Assembly: GCF_000238915.1 (NCBI RefSeq)
Contig: NZ_BAEG01000092.1
Coordinates: 1 to 64,000, forward strand
Length of the DNA stretch: 64,000 nucleotides
DNA from: Arthrobacter globiformis NBRC 12137
GTDB lineage: Bacteria; Actinomycetota; Actinomycetes; Actinomycetales; Micrococcaceae
Direction of reading: 5' to 3'
In this document: one piece after another, positions 33,961 through 43,120 of the stretch
Layout: the number at the start of each line of letters is the position of its first letter
How positions within the stretch are numbered: the first letter of the stretch is position 1
Made by a program: the position numbers and the translations under genes
Notes under the pieces: generated by a model
The model's input: only the letters and a program-made list of their open reading frames with translations
Database searches by the model: none
Told to the model about the DNA's origin: nothing

Positions 33961-34395
33961 CTAGTCCTGCTGCAGCGTTTCGGTGAGGTGGTGCGTGGGA
34001 ATGCGGTCGCGGTCGTAGGTGATTTCCGTGTAGCCGTGCGGCTCCGGCTTGCCGGTGGTGCTGAGGTTGACGAACACTATCTCCTCAATGGTGAGGATGC
34101 TCTGCCGCGTGATCATGTTGCGCACCTCGGCGCGCATGGTCAGCGACGTGCGGCCGAAGCGCGTGGCGGTCAGGCCCATCTCGATCAGGTCGCCCTGGAC
34201 CGCGGAGCTGACGAAGTTGATTTCGGAGATGTACTTGGTGACCGCGCGGCCGTTGCCCAGCTGGAGGATGGCGTAGATCGCGGCTTCCTCGTCGATCCAC
34301 TTCAGCAGGCTGCCACCGAACAGCGTGCCGTTGGCGTTGAGGTCCTCTGGCCGCACCCACTTGCGGGTGCGGAACGTAATGTCTTTGGTTTCCAT
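33961..34395 (-). CDS. Acyl-CoA thioesterase (YciA-like hotdog fold)
   Basis: A 144-aa single hotdog domain with the acyl-CoA thioesterase pattern PEDLNANGTLFGGSLLKWIDEEAAIYA, including the Asp in WIDE and the preceding Gly-Gly loop. It hydrolyses medium or long acyl-CoA. It starts at ATG 34395 with no Shine-Dalgarno, but a TAATCT box (34402-34407, minus strand) six bases upstream, indicating a leaderless transcript. It is convergent with the flavin monooxygenase and appears monocistronic. Confidence 0.88.
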   Translation of the reverse strand: METKDITFRTRKWVRPEDLNANGTLFGGSLLKWIDEEAAIYAILQLGNGRAVTKYISEINFVSSAVQGDLIEMGLTATRFGRTSLTMRAEVRNMITRQSILTIEEIVFVNLSTTGKPEPHGYTEITYDRDRIPTHHLTETLQQD

Positions 34396-34471
34396 AGCGC
34401 GAGATTAGCCGACGGCGGCCCGACCCACCTGAGTGTGACGGCCGCCGTCGGACTGTAGGAACGGAGCCGGC

Positions 34472-34975
34472 TCAGGCCATGGCGGTGTGCGCTGCGCTGT
34501 GGGAATTGATGCTCTTGGCGTAGCAGTACGAATGCTCGACGCCGATGTAGGGGCCGAAGTTGGGAACCTGGTCGAAGCCGGAGTTCGCGTAGAAGTTGCG
34601 GCCATCGGTCTGCGCGGAGCCCGCTTCCGCCGTGATCCGGGTGATCCCCTGCGCGTAGGCTTCCGCCTCGAGGGCGGCCAGGATGGAGCTGGCCACACCT
34701 GATCCCCGGGTGTAGGGGAGAACGTAGAGCCGCTTGATTTCCGCCGTATTGGAGTCGAGCAGCCGCAGGCCGCCGCAGCCCACCGGCTGGCCGGATCCCT
34801 TGTCGTAGGCCACGAGGAACACGGCCGTGTCCACTTCGGACGGCTTGGGCCCAGGCTCATGGTCGGCACATCCGAAGCGGGCGTCCAGTTCAGCCTGTTG
34901 CGCGGCGCGGAGGTCGGCGCCCACAGGGTTCGACCAGGTGACTTTCCGGATGTTGAGCCTGGGATTGGTCTGCAT
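34472..34975 (-). CDS. GNAT-family N-acetyltransferase
   Basis: A 167-aa GNAT protein with the acetyl-CoA-binding motif A (LYVLPYTRGSGVASSILAALEAEA) and a C-terminal motif B (FYANSGFDQVPNFGPY). GAGG precedes ATG 34975. The acceptor is unknown. Confidence 0.87.
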   Translation of the reverse strand: MQTNPRLNIRKVTWSNPVGADLRAAQQAELDARFGCADHEPGPKPSEVDTAVFLVAYDKGSGQPVGCGGLRLLDSNTAEIKRLYVLPYTRGSGVASSILAALEAEAYAQGITRITAEAGSAQTDGRNFYANSGFDQVPNFGPYIGVEHSYCYAKSINSHSAAHTAMA

Positions 34976-35070
34976 CTGTGCCTCGATTCGCCGAAGGGTT
35001 GTGCGAATTAAGGCTAGAAGCGCACCGTTACCGCGGTGTTTCCTGCCGGTAAGCGCCGTGGGAACACTTG

Positions 35071-35115
35071 GCGTTGCACTGTTACGGTTGGCACTCTTAA
35101 GGCTGGCACCCTTAC
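35071..35115. repeat. Degenerate 15-bp tandem repeat spanning the gdh stop codon
   Basis: Three units of 15 bp (35071-35085, 35086-35100, 35101-35115) share the pattern GxTGGCACxxTTAx. The stop codon of the glutamate dehydrogenase gene lies in the third unit, and the repeat continues beyond it into the non-coding sequence. Confidence 0.65.
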
Positions 35116-38100
35116 GGCCGCACCAGCGTCCGCAGGAGCTTCAGGGCTACCGAGATCGAGGCGATGTCCACCTGCCCCGGCTTGGTCACTTCGGCGAACG
35201 TGTCCTTGATCCGGGCCAACTGCTCCTGGTGCCCCCGCTCCCACGCCACAATGCGGCCAATCGGGTCGGGGGCAGCCGGGTCGGTGTCCCGGGTGTGCTG
35301 CATGACCGAGACCGTCATATCCGCCACGGCGGAATAGACGTCGTCCCGCAGGGCGGCCCGGGCGAGGGCTTCCCACCGGTTCTGCCGGGGCAGGTCGGTG
35401 ATGCGCAGCAGCAGGCTGGCGGCCCCGATGCGCTGGAACACCGTGTAGTACAAATCTGTGATCGTGGCCAGGGGCTCCCGGACCTGTTCCGATACCAGCG
35501 AGATATCCAGCAGTCCGAAGCTCTCCAGCATGTCCGCAGCCCGCTTCCCCAGGTCGTGCGGCAGCCCCACCTGGTCCCAGTGCGCGAGGCGGTCCTGCAC
35601 GCGGTCCAGGTCCGAGCCGCGAAGGTAGTCCACGGTGCGGGTCCGGAACATCTCCAGCGTTGGCGTGATCCTTGCCAGCGCCTCCGTGACGGGCCGGTCC
35701 CGGTGGTCATGGGTCACGTACCAGCGGGTGGCCCGGTCGAGCACCCGGCGCATGTGCAGCGAGACTTCGGCAGCATGCTCGGTGGGGAACCCGGGGGGAA
35801 GGGCGGCGATCCGGTCCACGATCCATGGCAGGTCATAAACCTCGCGTGCCACCACGAAGGCCTTCGCGACGGCTGCAGGAGTGGCGGTTGTTTCCTCGAT
35901 GGCGCGGAAGGCGAAGGTGATGCCGCCCAGATTGATCATGTCGTTGGCCACCACGGTGCAGATGATCTCCCGGCGCAGCGGGTGCGTGTCCAGTTCGGCG
36001 CCGAAACGTTCGGACAGCTGGCGCGGGAAGTAGCTGCGGAGTGTGCCGCTGAACCAGGGGTCATCGGCGAGGTCGCTGGCCACGAGGTCCGCGGCCAGCT
36101 CGATTTTGGCATAGGCGGCCAGCACGGACAGCTCCGGGGCGGTCAGTCCGTGGCCGGAACGGAGCCGGTCATGGAGCTCCTCGGTGCCTGGCAGTGCCTC
36201 GATGTTCCTGTCGAGGTCCGCGGCGGTTTCCAGCCAGTCCATGGCCCGCTCGAAGCCGGGGCTCCAGTTGGACACGAGGTGCCGGTCGTTGAGCAGGAGC
36301 ACATTCTGATCGGTGTTGTTCTTGAGGACCAGCCGGGCGACTTCATCCGTGAGGGAATGCAGGAAGCCGGTCCGTTCCGCGGCATCCATGCGGCCGGCGG
36401 CGATCATCCGGTCCACGAAGATCTTGATGTTGACTTCGTGGTCGGAGCAGTCCACTCCGGCCGAGTTGTCGATAGCGTCGGTGTTGAGCAGGACCCCGCC
36501 CAGCGCGGCCTCGATGCGTCCGCGCTGGGTCAGTCCCAGGTTGCCGCCTTCGGCGACCACCCTCGCCCGCAGCTGGGACCCGTCGACCCTGATGGCATCG
36601 TTGGCTTTGTCGCCGACGTCGGCGTTTGTTTCCGTCGCGGCCTTCACGTAGGTGCCGATCCCGCCGTTGTACAGGAGGTCCACCGGCGCCCGGAGAATGG
36701 CCCGCAGGAGTTCCTGCGGCGCCACCTCGGTGGTGCCGCGCTCCAGCCCCAGGACGCGCCGGACCGGTTCCGTCACCATGATCGACTTTGCCTGCCGGGA
36801 GTACACGCCGCCGCCCTCGCTGATGAGTGACGCGTCGTAGTCGGCCCAGGATGAACGGGGCAGCCCGAACAGGCGCCCCCGCTCGGTGAAGGAGGCCGCC
36901 GGATCCGGATCCGGATCCAGGAAGATGTGCCGGTGGTCGAAGGCAGCCACCAGGCGGATGTGGCGGGAGAGCAGCATGCCGTTCCCGAAGACGTCGCCGC
37001 TCATGTCGCCGATGCCCGCCACGGTGAAGTCCTCGTTCGCGATGTCCAGCCCGAGCTCCCTGAAGTGTTCCTTCACGGACTCCCAGGCACCCCGGGCGGT
37101 GATGCCCATCTGCTTGTGGTCGTAACCCACGGAGCCGCCTGAGGCGAAGGCGTCACCCAGCCAGAATCCGTATTCACCGGCGAGGAGGTTCGCAGTATCC
37201 GAGAAGGAAGCGGTCCCCTTGTCCGCGGCCACCACCAGATAGCAGTCGTCGCCGTCGTGGCGGACCACATGGTCCGGCGGGACCACGGTTTCCCGGCCAC
37301 CGGTTTCAGCGCCACCGGTTTTTCCGACGGCGGCCAGGACCAGGTTGTCGGTCAGGTCCAGCAGGCCGCGGATGAAGATCCGGTAGCATTCCTGGCCCTC
37401 CGCCAGCCACGCCGCCCGGTCAACGGCCGGGTCCGGCAGCCGCTTGGGGTAGAAACCGCCCTTGGCCCCGGTCGGGACGATGACCGAGTTCTTGACCACT
37501 TGTGCCTTCACCAGGCCGAGGATCTCGGTGCGGAAGTCCTCACGCCGGTCGGACCAGCGCAGCCCGCCCCGGGACAGGGCACCGAAACGGAGGTGAACGC
37601 CTTCCACCCGCGGCGAATACACCCAAATCTCGTATCTTGGCCGGGGCAGGGGCGAACTGTGGATGGCCGCGGGGTTGAGCTTGATGCTCAGGTACGACAT
37701 GGCCTGGTAGTAGTTGGTGCGCACGGTCGCCTCCACGAGGTTCATGAAGGTCCGCAGCAGCCGGTCGGCGTCCAGTACGGGGACGTCGTCGATGGCGGCC
37801 AGAAGTTCCTGCCGTGCCGCGGCGGTGCTGCGGAGCCGCTCAACGGCGGCCAGCTCCGGATCGAACTTGGCCGCAAACAGCTCCAGCAGGGCACGCGTCG
37901 CCCGGACGTTGGCCAGCAGTGTTTCGGCGATGAAGCCGTAGGAATTGGTGGTGCCCAGCTGCTGCAGGTACCTGGCATAGCTGCGCAGGATGACAACCTG
38001 CCGCCACGGTACCGCCTCACGGATCACCAGGGCATCAAAACTGTCGGACTCGATGTCTCCCCGCATGGCTGCGGAAAAGGAATCCGCCAGCAGCGCGCCC

Positions 38101-40145
38101 ACCTGGGCGGGGTCGACGCCGTCGGGATACTTCACGCCCAAGTCGTACAGGTGCAGCTCGCGGCCGCCGCGGCGCAGGCCGAAGGGCCGCTGGTCCAGCA
38201 CCTCGACGCCGAGATTGTGGAAGAACGGCAGGAACGTCGTGAGGCTGCGGGGCCGGGTGAGGTAGAGCCTGATGCGGGAGCTGCCGGCCGTGGCGGGGGA
38301 GGCATCAGCGGTGGTGGGACCGGCGGGGGCGGCACCGGCAGGCACGGGCAGGGTGTAGACCGTCAGAGCCGGATCGTCGGGGTCCCGGCCGCCCCGCCCG
38401 TCCAGGTCAAACTCCTCGAACCTGCCGATGTCCCGAATGGCATCGTCCGCGCTGTACTCTGCGCGGTAGCTGGGCGGAAAGGCGCCTGACCAGAGTGCCG
38501 TGAGCCTGGCCGCCTCGGGGCCGGGAAAGTGGTCCCTGAGTGCTTCGTCGAGGCCCTCGGTCCAGGAGCGCGTGGCCTGCAGCACCCGCTGTTCCAGGGC
38601 CGCGGCATCTACGTCCGGTGTGGCGCCGCCGGCCAGCAGGATCCGGAAGAAGACGCGGGCCATGGGGGAATCTCCCAGCCGCACCTCGAACTCCATGTCC
38701 CGTGGCCGGAATGTCTGGCGGAGTTCGTGCTCGATCCTGAGCCGGACGGCCGTGTTGTAGCGCCGCCGCGGCAGGAACACCAGGGCATGAACAAAGCCGC
38801 CGGGACTGTCCGGGCGCAGGAACAGCCGGGTCCTGCGGCGTTGCTGCAGGTCAAGGATGTCGGCGGCCAGCCGGGTCAGGTCATCAACGCCGATCGAGAA
38901 GAGCTCGTCGCGGGGAAAGGACTCAAGGACCGCCAGGACATCCTTGCTCCGTTGCGACCGGGGCGCGGATTCGAGACGCCCCAGGACCGCCACCAGCTTG
39001 TCGCGGATCACCGGAATCCGGCGCACCGACTGGCTGGATGCGCCCGGCGTGAAGAGGCCAACGAAGCGCCTCTCACCGGTCACCGCGCCCGCGGCATCGA
39101 AAATCGGGAGCCGCAGTTCGTCCAGGTAGGAGGCCCGCAGCACGCTCGAGTGGAGGTCGCACGTGGTCAGGTGGAAGACCTGTCCGTCCCGGGGCCCGTC
39201 CCACTGTTCGGTTCCGGCCTGTGCGGTTCCGCCGTCGTTCGCGTTGGCACCGCCCGCCGCCTGACCGCCGTCGTCCGCCTCTCCGGCGCCGTCCGCCTCT
39301 CCGGCGCCGTCCGCCTCTCCGGCGCCGTCCGCCAGGGGACGGCGCAGCAGTCCCAGCGCGCTGACGGGCCGTCCCGCTGCCTCCGGCGACGCCGGCAGGC
39401 GGCGTTCCGCGTATCCCAGGAATGTGAAGTTGCCTTCGTCCAGCCACCGCAGCAGGTCGCGGACCTGGTCCGGCGGCGGAGCGGATGACGCCGGGAACCT
39501 GTCCACCGAGCCGATGGCCGCGATGACCGCTTCCTGTATGGCCGGGGAATCGTCCGCGGCTGCCCGGACGTCGTCCAGCACCCGGTGCAGGTTGGCGGTC
39601 AGTCCGTCCACGTTTGATTGCTCCGGAAGCCTGTCGATTTCCACCGCCACCCAGGTCTCGGTGGCTGTCCAGGCGTCGGGCCCGCCGCCCGGTTCGTCGC
39701 CCGCGGCCGGGGCCGGCGGCCGCTGTTCATGAGCCGCCCGGGGAACAGCCAGCCCCGACCGCGAAGGTCCGTGCCGCAAGTCCAGCAGCCGATGGGTCCG
39801 GGAGTCCCGCCGCACCTCGAACGTTGGGTGCACCAGGAGCCGGATCGCGGCGTCCTCGCGCGTCAGTTCCGCCGTGACCGAGTGGACCAGAAACGGCATG
39901 TCGTCCGCGACCACGGCCACGATCGTGGCGTCAAGGTCGTTCAGAACCCCGACGGCGGCGTGCCCCGGGGCGCGTTCCGCCGCGACGGAAAGGTGGTGCA
40001 TGGCCCGCTGGCGGAGGACGTCGAGGCTGTAGTCCCCGATGTCTTCCCCGGACACGTGCTCGTAGTAATCAGTCAGGAACGATTCGCCGGGCAGGAAGGG
40101 GCCATCCTCGCGGTCCCCGCCCCGCGGCACCGTTTCTTGTGCCAT
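35112..40145 (-). CDS. gdh: NAD-specific glutamate dehydrogenase, large (180-kDa) type
   Basis: A 1677-aa enzyme that oxidatively deaminates glutamate to 2-oxoglutarate. The N-terminal third holds regulatory ACT-like segments (MPFLVHSVTAELTRED, FFHNLGVEVLDQRPFG). The catalytic region has the Lys in PTGAKGGFYPKRLPD, then YDHKQMGITARGAWESV and the Rossmann part GDMSGDVFGNGMLLS. ATG 40145 follows GGTGGAGG; upstream codons are open but unlikely. A 6-residue ADGAGE repeat interrupts a linker around residue 285. It is the largest gene in the window and appears monocistronic. Large GDHs in actinobacteria are mainly catabolic. Confidence 0.95.
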   Translation of the reverse strand: MAQETVPRGGDREDGPFLPGESFLTDYYEHVSGEDIGDYSLDVLRQRAMHHLSVAAERAPGHAAVGVLNDLDATIVAVVADDMPFLVHSVTAELTREDAAIRLLVHPTFEVRRDSRTHRLLDLRHGPSRSGLAVPRAAHEQRPPAPAAGDEPGGGPDAWTATETWVAVEIDRLPEQSNVDGLTANLHRVLDDVRAAADDSPAIQEAVIAAIGSVDRFPASSAPPPDQVRDLLRWLDEGNFTFLGYAERRLPASPEAAGRPVSALGLLRRPLADGAGEADGAGEADGAGEADDGGQAAGGANANDGGTAQAGTEQWDGPRDGQVFHLTTCDLHSSVLRASYLDELRLPIFDAAGAVTGERRFVGLFTPGASSQSVRRIPVIRDKLVAVLGRLESAPRSQRSKDVLAVLESFPRDELFSIGVDDLTRLAADILDLQQRRRTRLFLRPDSPGGFVHALVFLPRRRYNTAVRLRIEHELRQTFRPRDMEFEVRLGDSPMARVFFRILLAGGATPDVDAAALEQRVLQATRSWTEGLDEALRDHFPGPEAARLTALWSGAFPPSYRAEYSADDAIRDIGRFEEFDLDGRGGRDPDDPALTVYTLPVPAGAAPAGPTTADASPATAGSSRIRLYLTRPRSLTTFLPFFHNLGVEVLDQRPFGLRRGGRELHLYDLGVKYPDGVDPAQVGALLADSFSAAMRGDIESDSFDALVIREAVPWRQVVILRSYARYLQQLGTTNSYGFIAETLLANVRATRALLELFAAKFDPELAAVERLRSTAAARQELLAAIDDVPVLDADRLLRTFMNLVEATVRTNYYQAMSYLSIKLNPAAIHSSPLPRPRYEIWVYSPRVEGVHLRFGALSRGGLRWSDRREDFRTEILGLVKAQVVKNSVIVPTGAKGGFYPKRLPDPAVDRAAWLAEGQECYRIFIRGLLDLTDNLVLAAVGKTGGAETGGRETVVPPDHVVRHDGDDCYLVVAADKGTASFSDTANLLAGEYGFWLGDAFASGGSVGYDHKQMGITARGAWESVKEHFRELGLDIANEDFTVAGIGDMSGDVFGNGMLLSRHIRLVAAFDHRHIFLDPDPDPAASFTERGRLFGLPRSSWADYDASLISEGGGVYSRQAKSIMVTEPVRRVLGLERGTTEVAPQELLRAILRAPVDLLYNGGIGTYVKAATETNADVGDKANDAIRVDGSQLRARVVAEGGNLGLTQRGRIEAALGGVLLNTDAIDNSAGVDCSDHEVNIKIFVDRMIAAGRMDAAERTGFLHSLTDEVARLVLKNNTDQNVLLLNDRHLVSNWSPGFERAMDWLETAADLDRNIEALPGTEELHDRLRSGHGLTAPELSVLAAYAKIELAADLVASDLADDPWFSGTLRSYFPRQLSERFGAELDTHPLRREIICTVVANDMINLGGITFAFRAIEETTATPAAVAKAFVVAREVYDLPWIVDRIAALPPGFPTEHAAEVSLHMRRVLDRATRWYVTHDHRDRPVTEALARITPTLEMFRTRTVDYLRGSDLDRVQDRLAHWDQVGLPHDLGKRAADMLESFGLLDISLVSEQVREPLATITDLYYTVFQRIGAASLLLRITDLPRQNRWEALARAALRDDVYSAVADMTVSVMQHTRDTDPAAPDPIGRIVAWERGHQEQLARIKDTFAEVTKPGQVDIASISVALKLLRTLVRP
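39273..39326 (-). repeat. Perfect 18-bp triple repeat in the gdh gene
   Basis: Three identical 18-bp units (39273-39290, 39291-39308, 39309-39326) encode the ADGAGE repeats in a linker between the first regulatory segments of the glutamate dehydrogenase. The period keeps the frame. Confidence 0.9.
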
Positions 40146-40328
40146 GGCAGTGCGCCTCCACCGTGCGGGACACCGCCGCAAGTCGCGGTTGCCGGTCCTG
40201 TCCCGACGCCTGCTTTCATGATGGCCGCGTGGGCTGGCGCCCGTCCAGTACGGCGGGGCCAGTACGGCAGGTTGGGTACATGCGGGCCCGCTTGTGGACC
40301 AGTCGCTAAGGCCACGGCGGCGGCTGAC

Positions 40329-40994
40329 CTAGCCCGTGGTCTTTCCCATCGGGTCTTCGGCGGCGGGGTCGGCCAGGGCAAGGCCGCCCACCGGGCTGGC
40401 GTCCCAGTGGATCAGCTGCCAGCCGGCTTCGGGGTCGCCTTCCAGCGCCACGATGCCGGTGTTGGCGAGGACGTGCCGGGCGGCGAATTCCATGTCGATG
40501 TTGTCCGCGCGGCGCGCTGCCCAGACGCGGATCGCGGCGCCGTGGCTCACCAGCGCGACTGCGCCGGCGCCGGCGGCTTCCGCGGCCACCTTGGCGATGG
40601 CCGCGTCATAACGCCCGAAGAATTCGTGCCCGTCCGGTCCGGCGGGCATCCGGCGGTCGAAATCGCCGTCGCTCCAGGCGAACACGGTGCTCATGTACCG
40701 GCGGTGGGACTCGTGGTCCGTCAGTTTTTCCAGGGCGCCGGCTTCGATCTCGTGGATGCCGTCCAGGATCTCCACATCGAGGCCGAGCTCCCGGCTCAGC
40801 GGTTTGGCCGTGATCTGGGTGCGGAGCAATGTGGACGCGTACAGGGCGCTGACCGGCTCGTTCACCAGAGCTCGCGGCAGTGCCTCCGCCTGCCGCTCTC
40901 CCAGCTCGGTGAGGCCGGGACCCGGGTGGGCGGTGTCCAGCTGCCCCAGCACGTTCCCGGGAGTTTCGCCGTGGCGGATGAGCAGCAGCCTCAT
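40329..40994 (-). CDS. Histidine phosphatase (phosphoglycerate-mutase-like) family protein
   Basis: A 221-aa phosphohydrolase with the catalytic RHGE motif at the N-terminus (MRLLLIRHGETPGN), the acceptor region ASTLLRTQITA, EIEAGALEKL and the second catalytic His in ALVSHGAAIRVW. ATG 40994 has AAGGAA about ten bases upstream; the frame is open to 41105. Substrates of such proteins range from phosphosugars to phosphoserine. It is 130 bp downstream of purB and separated from it by a hairpin. Confidence 0.88.
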   Translation of the reverse strand: MRLLLIRHGETPGNVLGQLDTAHPGPGLTELGERQAEALPRALVNEPVSALYASTLLRTQITAKPLSRELGLDVEILDGIHEIEAGALEKLTDHESHRRYMSTVFAWSDGDFDRRMPAGPDGHEFFGRYDAAIAKVAAEAAGAGAVALVSHGAAIRVWAARRADNIDMEFAARHVLANTGIVALEGDPEAGWQLIHWDASPVGGLALADPAAEDPMGKTTG

Positions 40995-41088
40995 GGTTTC
41001 GCGTTCCTTGTCATGGTCGGGAAGGTGGGCCGCACGAGCCGCCTTGGGCGGGGCCGGACGATTCTTTGCGGGGCCGCCGGAAACGGAA

Positions 41089-41118
41089 GCGGTGCCGGGC
41101 AGCAAAGCCCGGCACCGC
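41089..41118 (-). terminator. Hairpin terminator after purB
   Basis: A 12-bp perfect stem (41089-41100 with 41107-41118) around AGCAAA, nine bases beyond the purB stop on the minus strand. No clear T-run. Confidence 0.7.
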
Positions 41119-41126
41119 CGTCGTAC

Positions 41127-42569
41127 TTATTTCAGGTGGTCCACCAGCTGGTCGGCGATGCCGGTGTACTTGCCCGGGGTCAGGGCCAGCAGCCGCGCCT
41201 CGGCGTCCGCGGAAAGGCCCAGGCCCTGCACGAATTCCTGCATCCGGGCCGCGTCCACGCGCTGCCCGCGGGTCAGGTCCTTGAGCCGTTCGTAGGGGTT
41301 TTCCATGCCTTCGACGCCGGCAATCGCCTCCGCGCGCATCACCATCTGGATGGCTTCGCCCAGGACTTCCCAGTTGGTGTCGAGGTCGCCGGCAAGAACG
41401 TCCTCGGCCACATCCAGGCGCTCCAGGCCCTTGGCCACGTTGGAGATGGCCAGCAGGGAGTGGCCGAAGGCCACGCCGATGTTGCGCTGGCTGGAGGAGT
41501 CGGTGAGATCGCGCTGCCAGCGGGAGGTGACCAGGGTGGAGCCCAGCACGTCCAGGAGGCCGGAGGAGATCTCCAAGTTGGCCTCTGCGTTCTCGAAGCG
41601 GATCGGGTTGACCTTGTGCGGCATGGTGGAGGAACCGGTGGCGCCTGCCACGGGGATCTGCGCGAAGTAGCCGATCGAGATGTAGCTCCAGATGTCCGTG
41701 CAGACGTTGTGCAGGATCCGGTTGAAGCGGGCGACGTCGGCGTACAGCTCGGCCTGCCAGTCGTGGCTTTCGATCTGGGTGGTCAGCGGGTTCCAGGTCA
41801 GTCCCAGCTTCTCCACGAACGACTTCGCGACCTGCTGCCAGTCCGCGCCCGGGACCGAAGCCACGTGGGCGGCGTAGGTGCCGGTGGCGCCGTTGATCTT
41901 GCCGAGGTATTCGGTCCTGGCGATCCGCTCCAGCTGCCGGTTCAGGCGGTGTGCGATGACGGCGAGTTCCTTGCCCAGGGTGGTCGGTGTGGCGGGCTGG
42001 CCGTGCGTGCGGGACAGCATCGGAACGGCGCGGTTATCTTCGGCCATCTTGCCGATCTGGGCCACGAGGGCCCGGGCGGCGGGCAGCCACACGTCCTCCA
42101 CAGCACCCTTCACGCCCAGCGCGTAGGACAGGTTGTTGATGTCCTCGGACGTGCAGCCGAAGTGCACCATGGCGGTCAGGTTCTCGATCCCGATGGCGGG
42201 CAGGCGGCGGCCGATGTAGTACTCCACGGCCTTGACGTCGTGGACGGTGACGGCTTCGATTTCGGCCAGCTCGGTGACGGAGGAGGCATCGAATTCGGTG
42301 ACGATGGCCCGCAGCTGCTGCTGCTGGTCCTCAGTCAGGGGGCCGGCGCCCGGGAGGACGTTGTCCCCTGTCAGGTGGATAAGCCACTCCACCTCGACGG
42401 CGACGCGGTCGCGGTTGAGGGCTGCCTCGGACAGGTAGTCAACGAGGGGTGCGACGGCGGACTTGTAGCGGCCGTCCAGCGGGCCGAGCGCGATTTGTTC
42501 CCCTGACGCGGCGAGGGCGAGGCGTCCGGAGGGCGTACGGGTGTCAGCTGTGGCGGCAGTTTCAGGCAT
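41127..42569 (-). CDS. purB: Adenylosuccinate lyase
   Basis: A 480-aa fumarase/aspartase-superfamily enzyme. It cleaves adenylosuccinate to AMP and SAICAR to AICAR, two steps of purine synthesis. The signature GSSTMPHKVNPIRFEN contains the mobile loop, and the catalytic His is in SRTHGQPATPTTLGKE. The N-terminal layout (LGPLDGRYKSAVAPL) resembles the Escherichia coli-type PurB subgroup. It starts at ATG 42569 without a clear Shine-Dalgarno. It stands alone here. Confidence 0.96.
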   Translation of the reverse strand: MPETAATADTRTPSGRLALAASGEQIALGPLDGRYKSAVAPLVDYLSEAALNRDRVAVEVEWLIHLTGDNVLPGAGPLTEDQQQQLRAIVTEFDASSVTELAEIEAVTVHDVKAVEYYIGRRLPAIGIENLTAMVHFGCTSEDINNLSYALGVKGAVEDVWLPAARALVAQIGKMAEDNRAVPMLSRTHGQPATPTTLGKELAVIAHRLNRQLERIARTEYLGKINGATGTYAAHVASVPGADWQQVAKSFVEKLGLTWNPLTTQIESHDWQAELYADVARFNRILHNVCTDIWSYISIGYFAQIPVAGATGSSTMPHKVNPIRFENAEANLEISSGLLDVLGSTLVTSRWQRDLTDSSSQRNIGVAFGHSLLAISNVAKGLERLDVAEDVLAGDLDTNWEVLGEAIQMVMRAEAIAGVEGMENPYERLKDLTRGQRVDAARMQEFVQGLGLSADAEARLLALTPGKYTGIADQLVDHLK

Positions 42570-42775
42570 GACCTGATTCTTTCATGAAGTTCTGTGCCCG
42601 CTGAAGCACGGGATTCCGTGTGACTTCCCCTCCACAGCCCCGCCCTTCCGCACTTCTCCACATGGACGACGCCGGCCGTTCCGTCGGCGGCGGCCGGCAC
42701 CTTAGCGTCGTGGGCAGGAACGGGGGAAAGGGCGGACGCGGAGGGCGCCGGCCCACAGGGGATGGAGGTACCCGC

Positions 42776-43120
42776 ATGAGCGCCAGCACCACAGCGATGA
42801 GCGCCGGCGTCACAACGATGAGCGTCAGCATCACGGAGGCCTACGCCGCGGCATGTTCGTCGCGCAGCTTCGAAGTCCAGCTGCTGGCCGGGCGGGTGGA
42901 GGCCTGCGCGGAACAGATTGAAGCCGTCCAGGCCAAGCTCGTGCAGCTCCAGCTCATGGCCTGGCGGTCGCCTGCCGGTCTGGCATACCGGTCCAAGCTC
43001 CAGGTGCAGGCCGGTGCCGTGGGCGGGGCGCGGGACAAGGTGCTTGATGCGGCACTTGCCCTGCGGCGGCACGCCGTGCACGTCGCCGAGTCCGCCCTCC
43101 CCGCTGCCGGAGGCTACTGA
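42776..43120 (+). CDS. WXG100-like small helical protein
   Basis: A 114-aa protein predicted as a helical hairpin: a long helix (about 28-60, with CAEQIEAVQAKLVQLQL), a turn with Trp63 in AWRSPAG, and a second helix (LAYRSKLQVQAGAVGGARDKVLDAAL). This resembles the ESAT-6/WXG100 fold, whose central WxG lies between two helices; the exact WxG is replaced by WRSPAG. ATG 42776 has GGAGG eight bases upstream; three nearby ATGs (42776, 42797, 42818) are possible. Its stop overlaps the next gene's ATG by one base. A role as secretion partner of that hydrolase is an inference. Confidence 0.72.
   Translation: MSASTTAMSAGVTTMSVSITEAYAAACSSRSFEVQLLAGRVEACAEQIEAVQAKLVQLQLMAWRSPAGLAYRSKLQVQAGAVGGARDKVLDAALALRRHAVHVAESALPAAGGY

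Noticed and set aside
39273..39326. Three identical 18-bp repeats as a CRISPR-like or iteron array
   Set aside because: The repeats are directly adjacent without spacers, inside a coding frame and encode a simple linker; they are a minisatellite.
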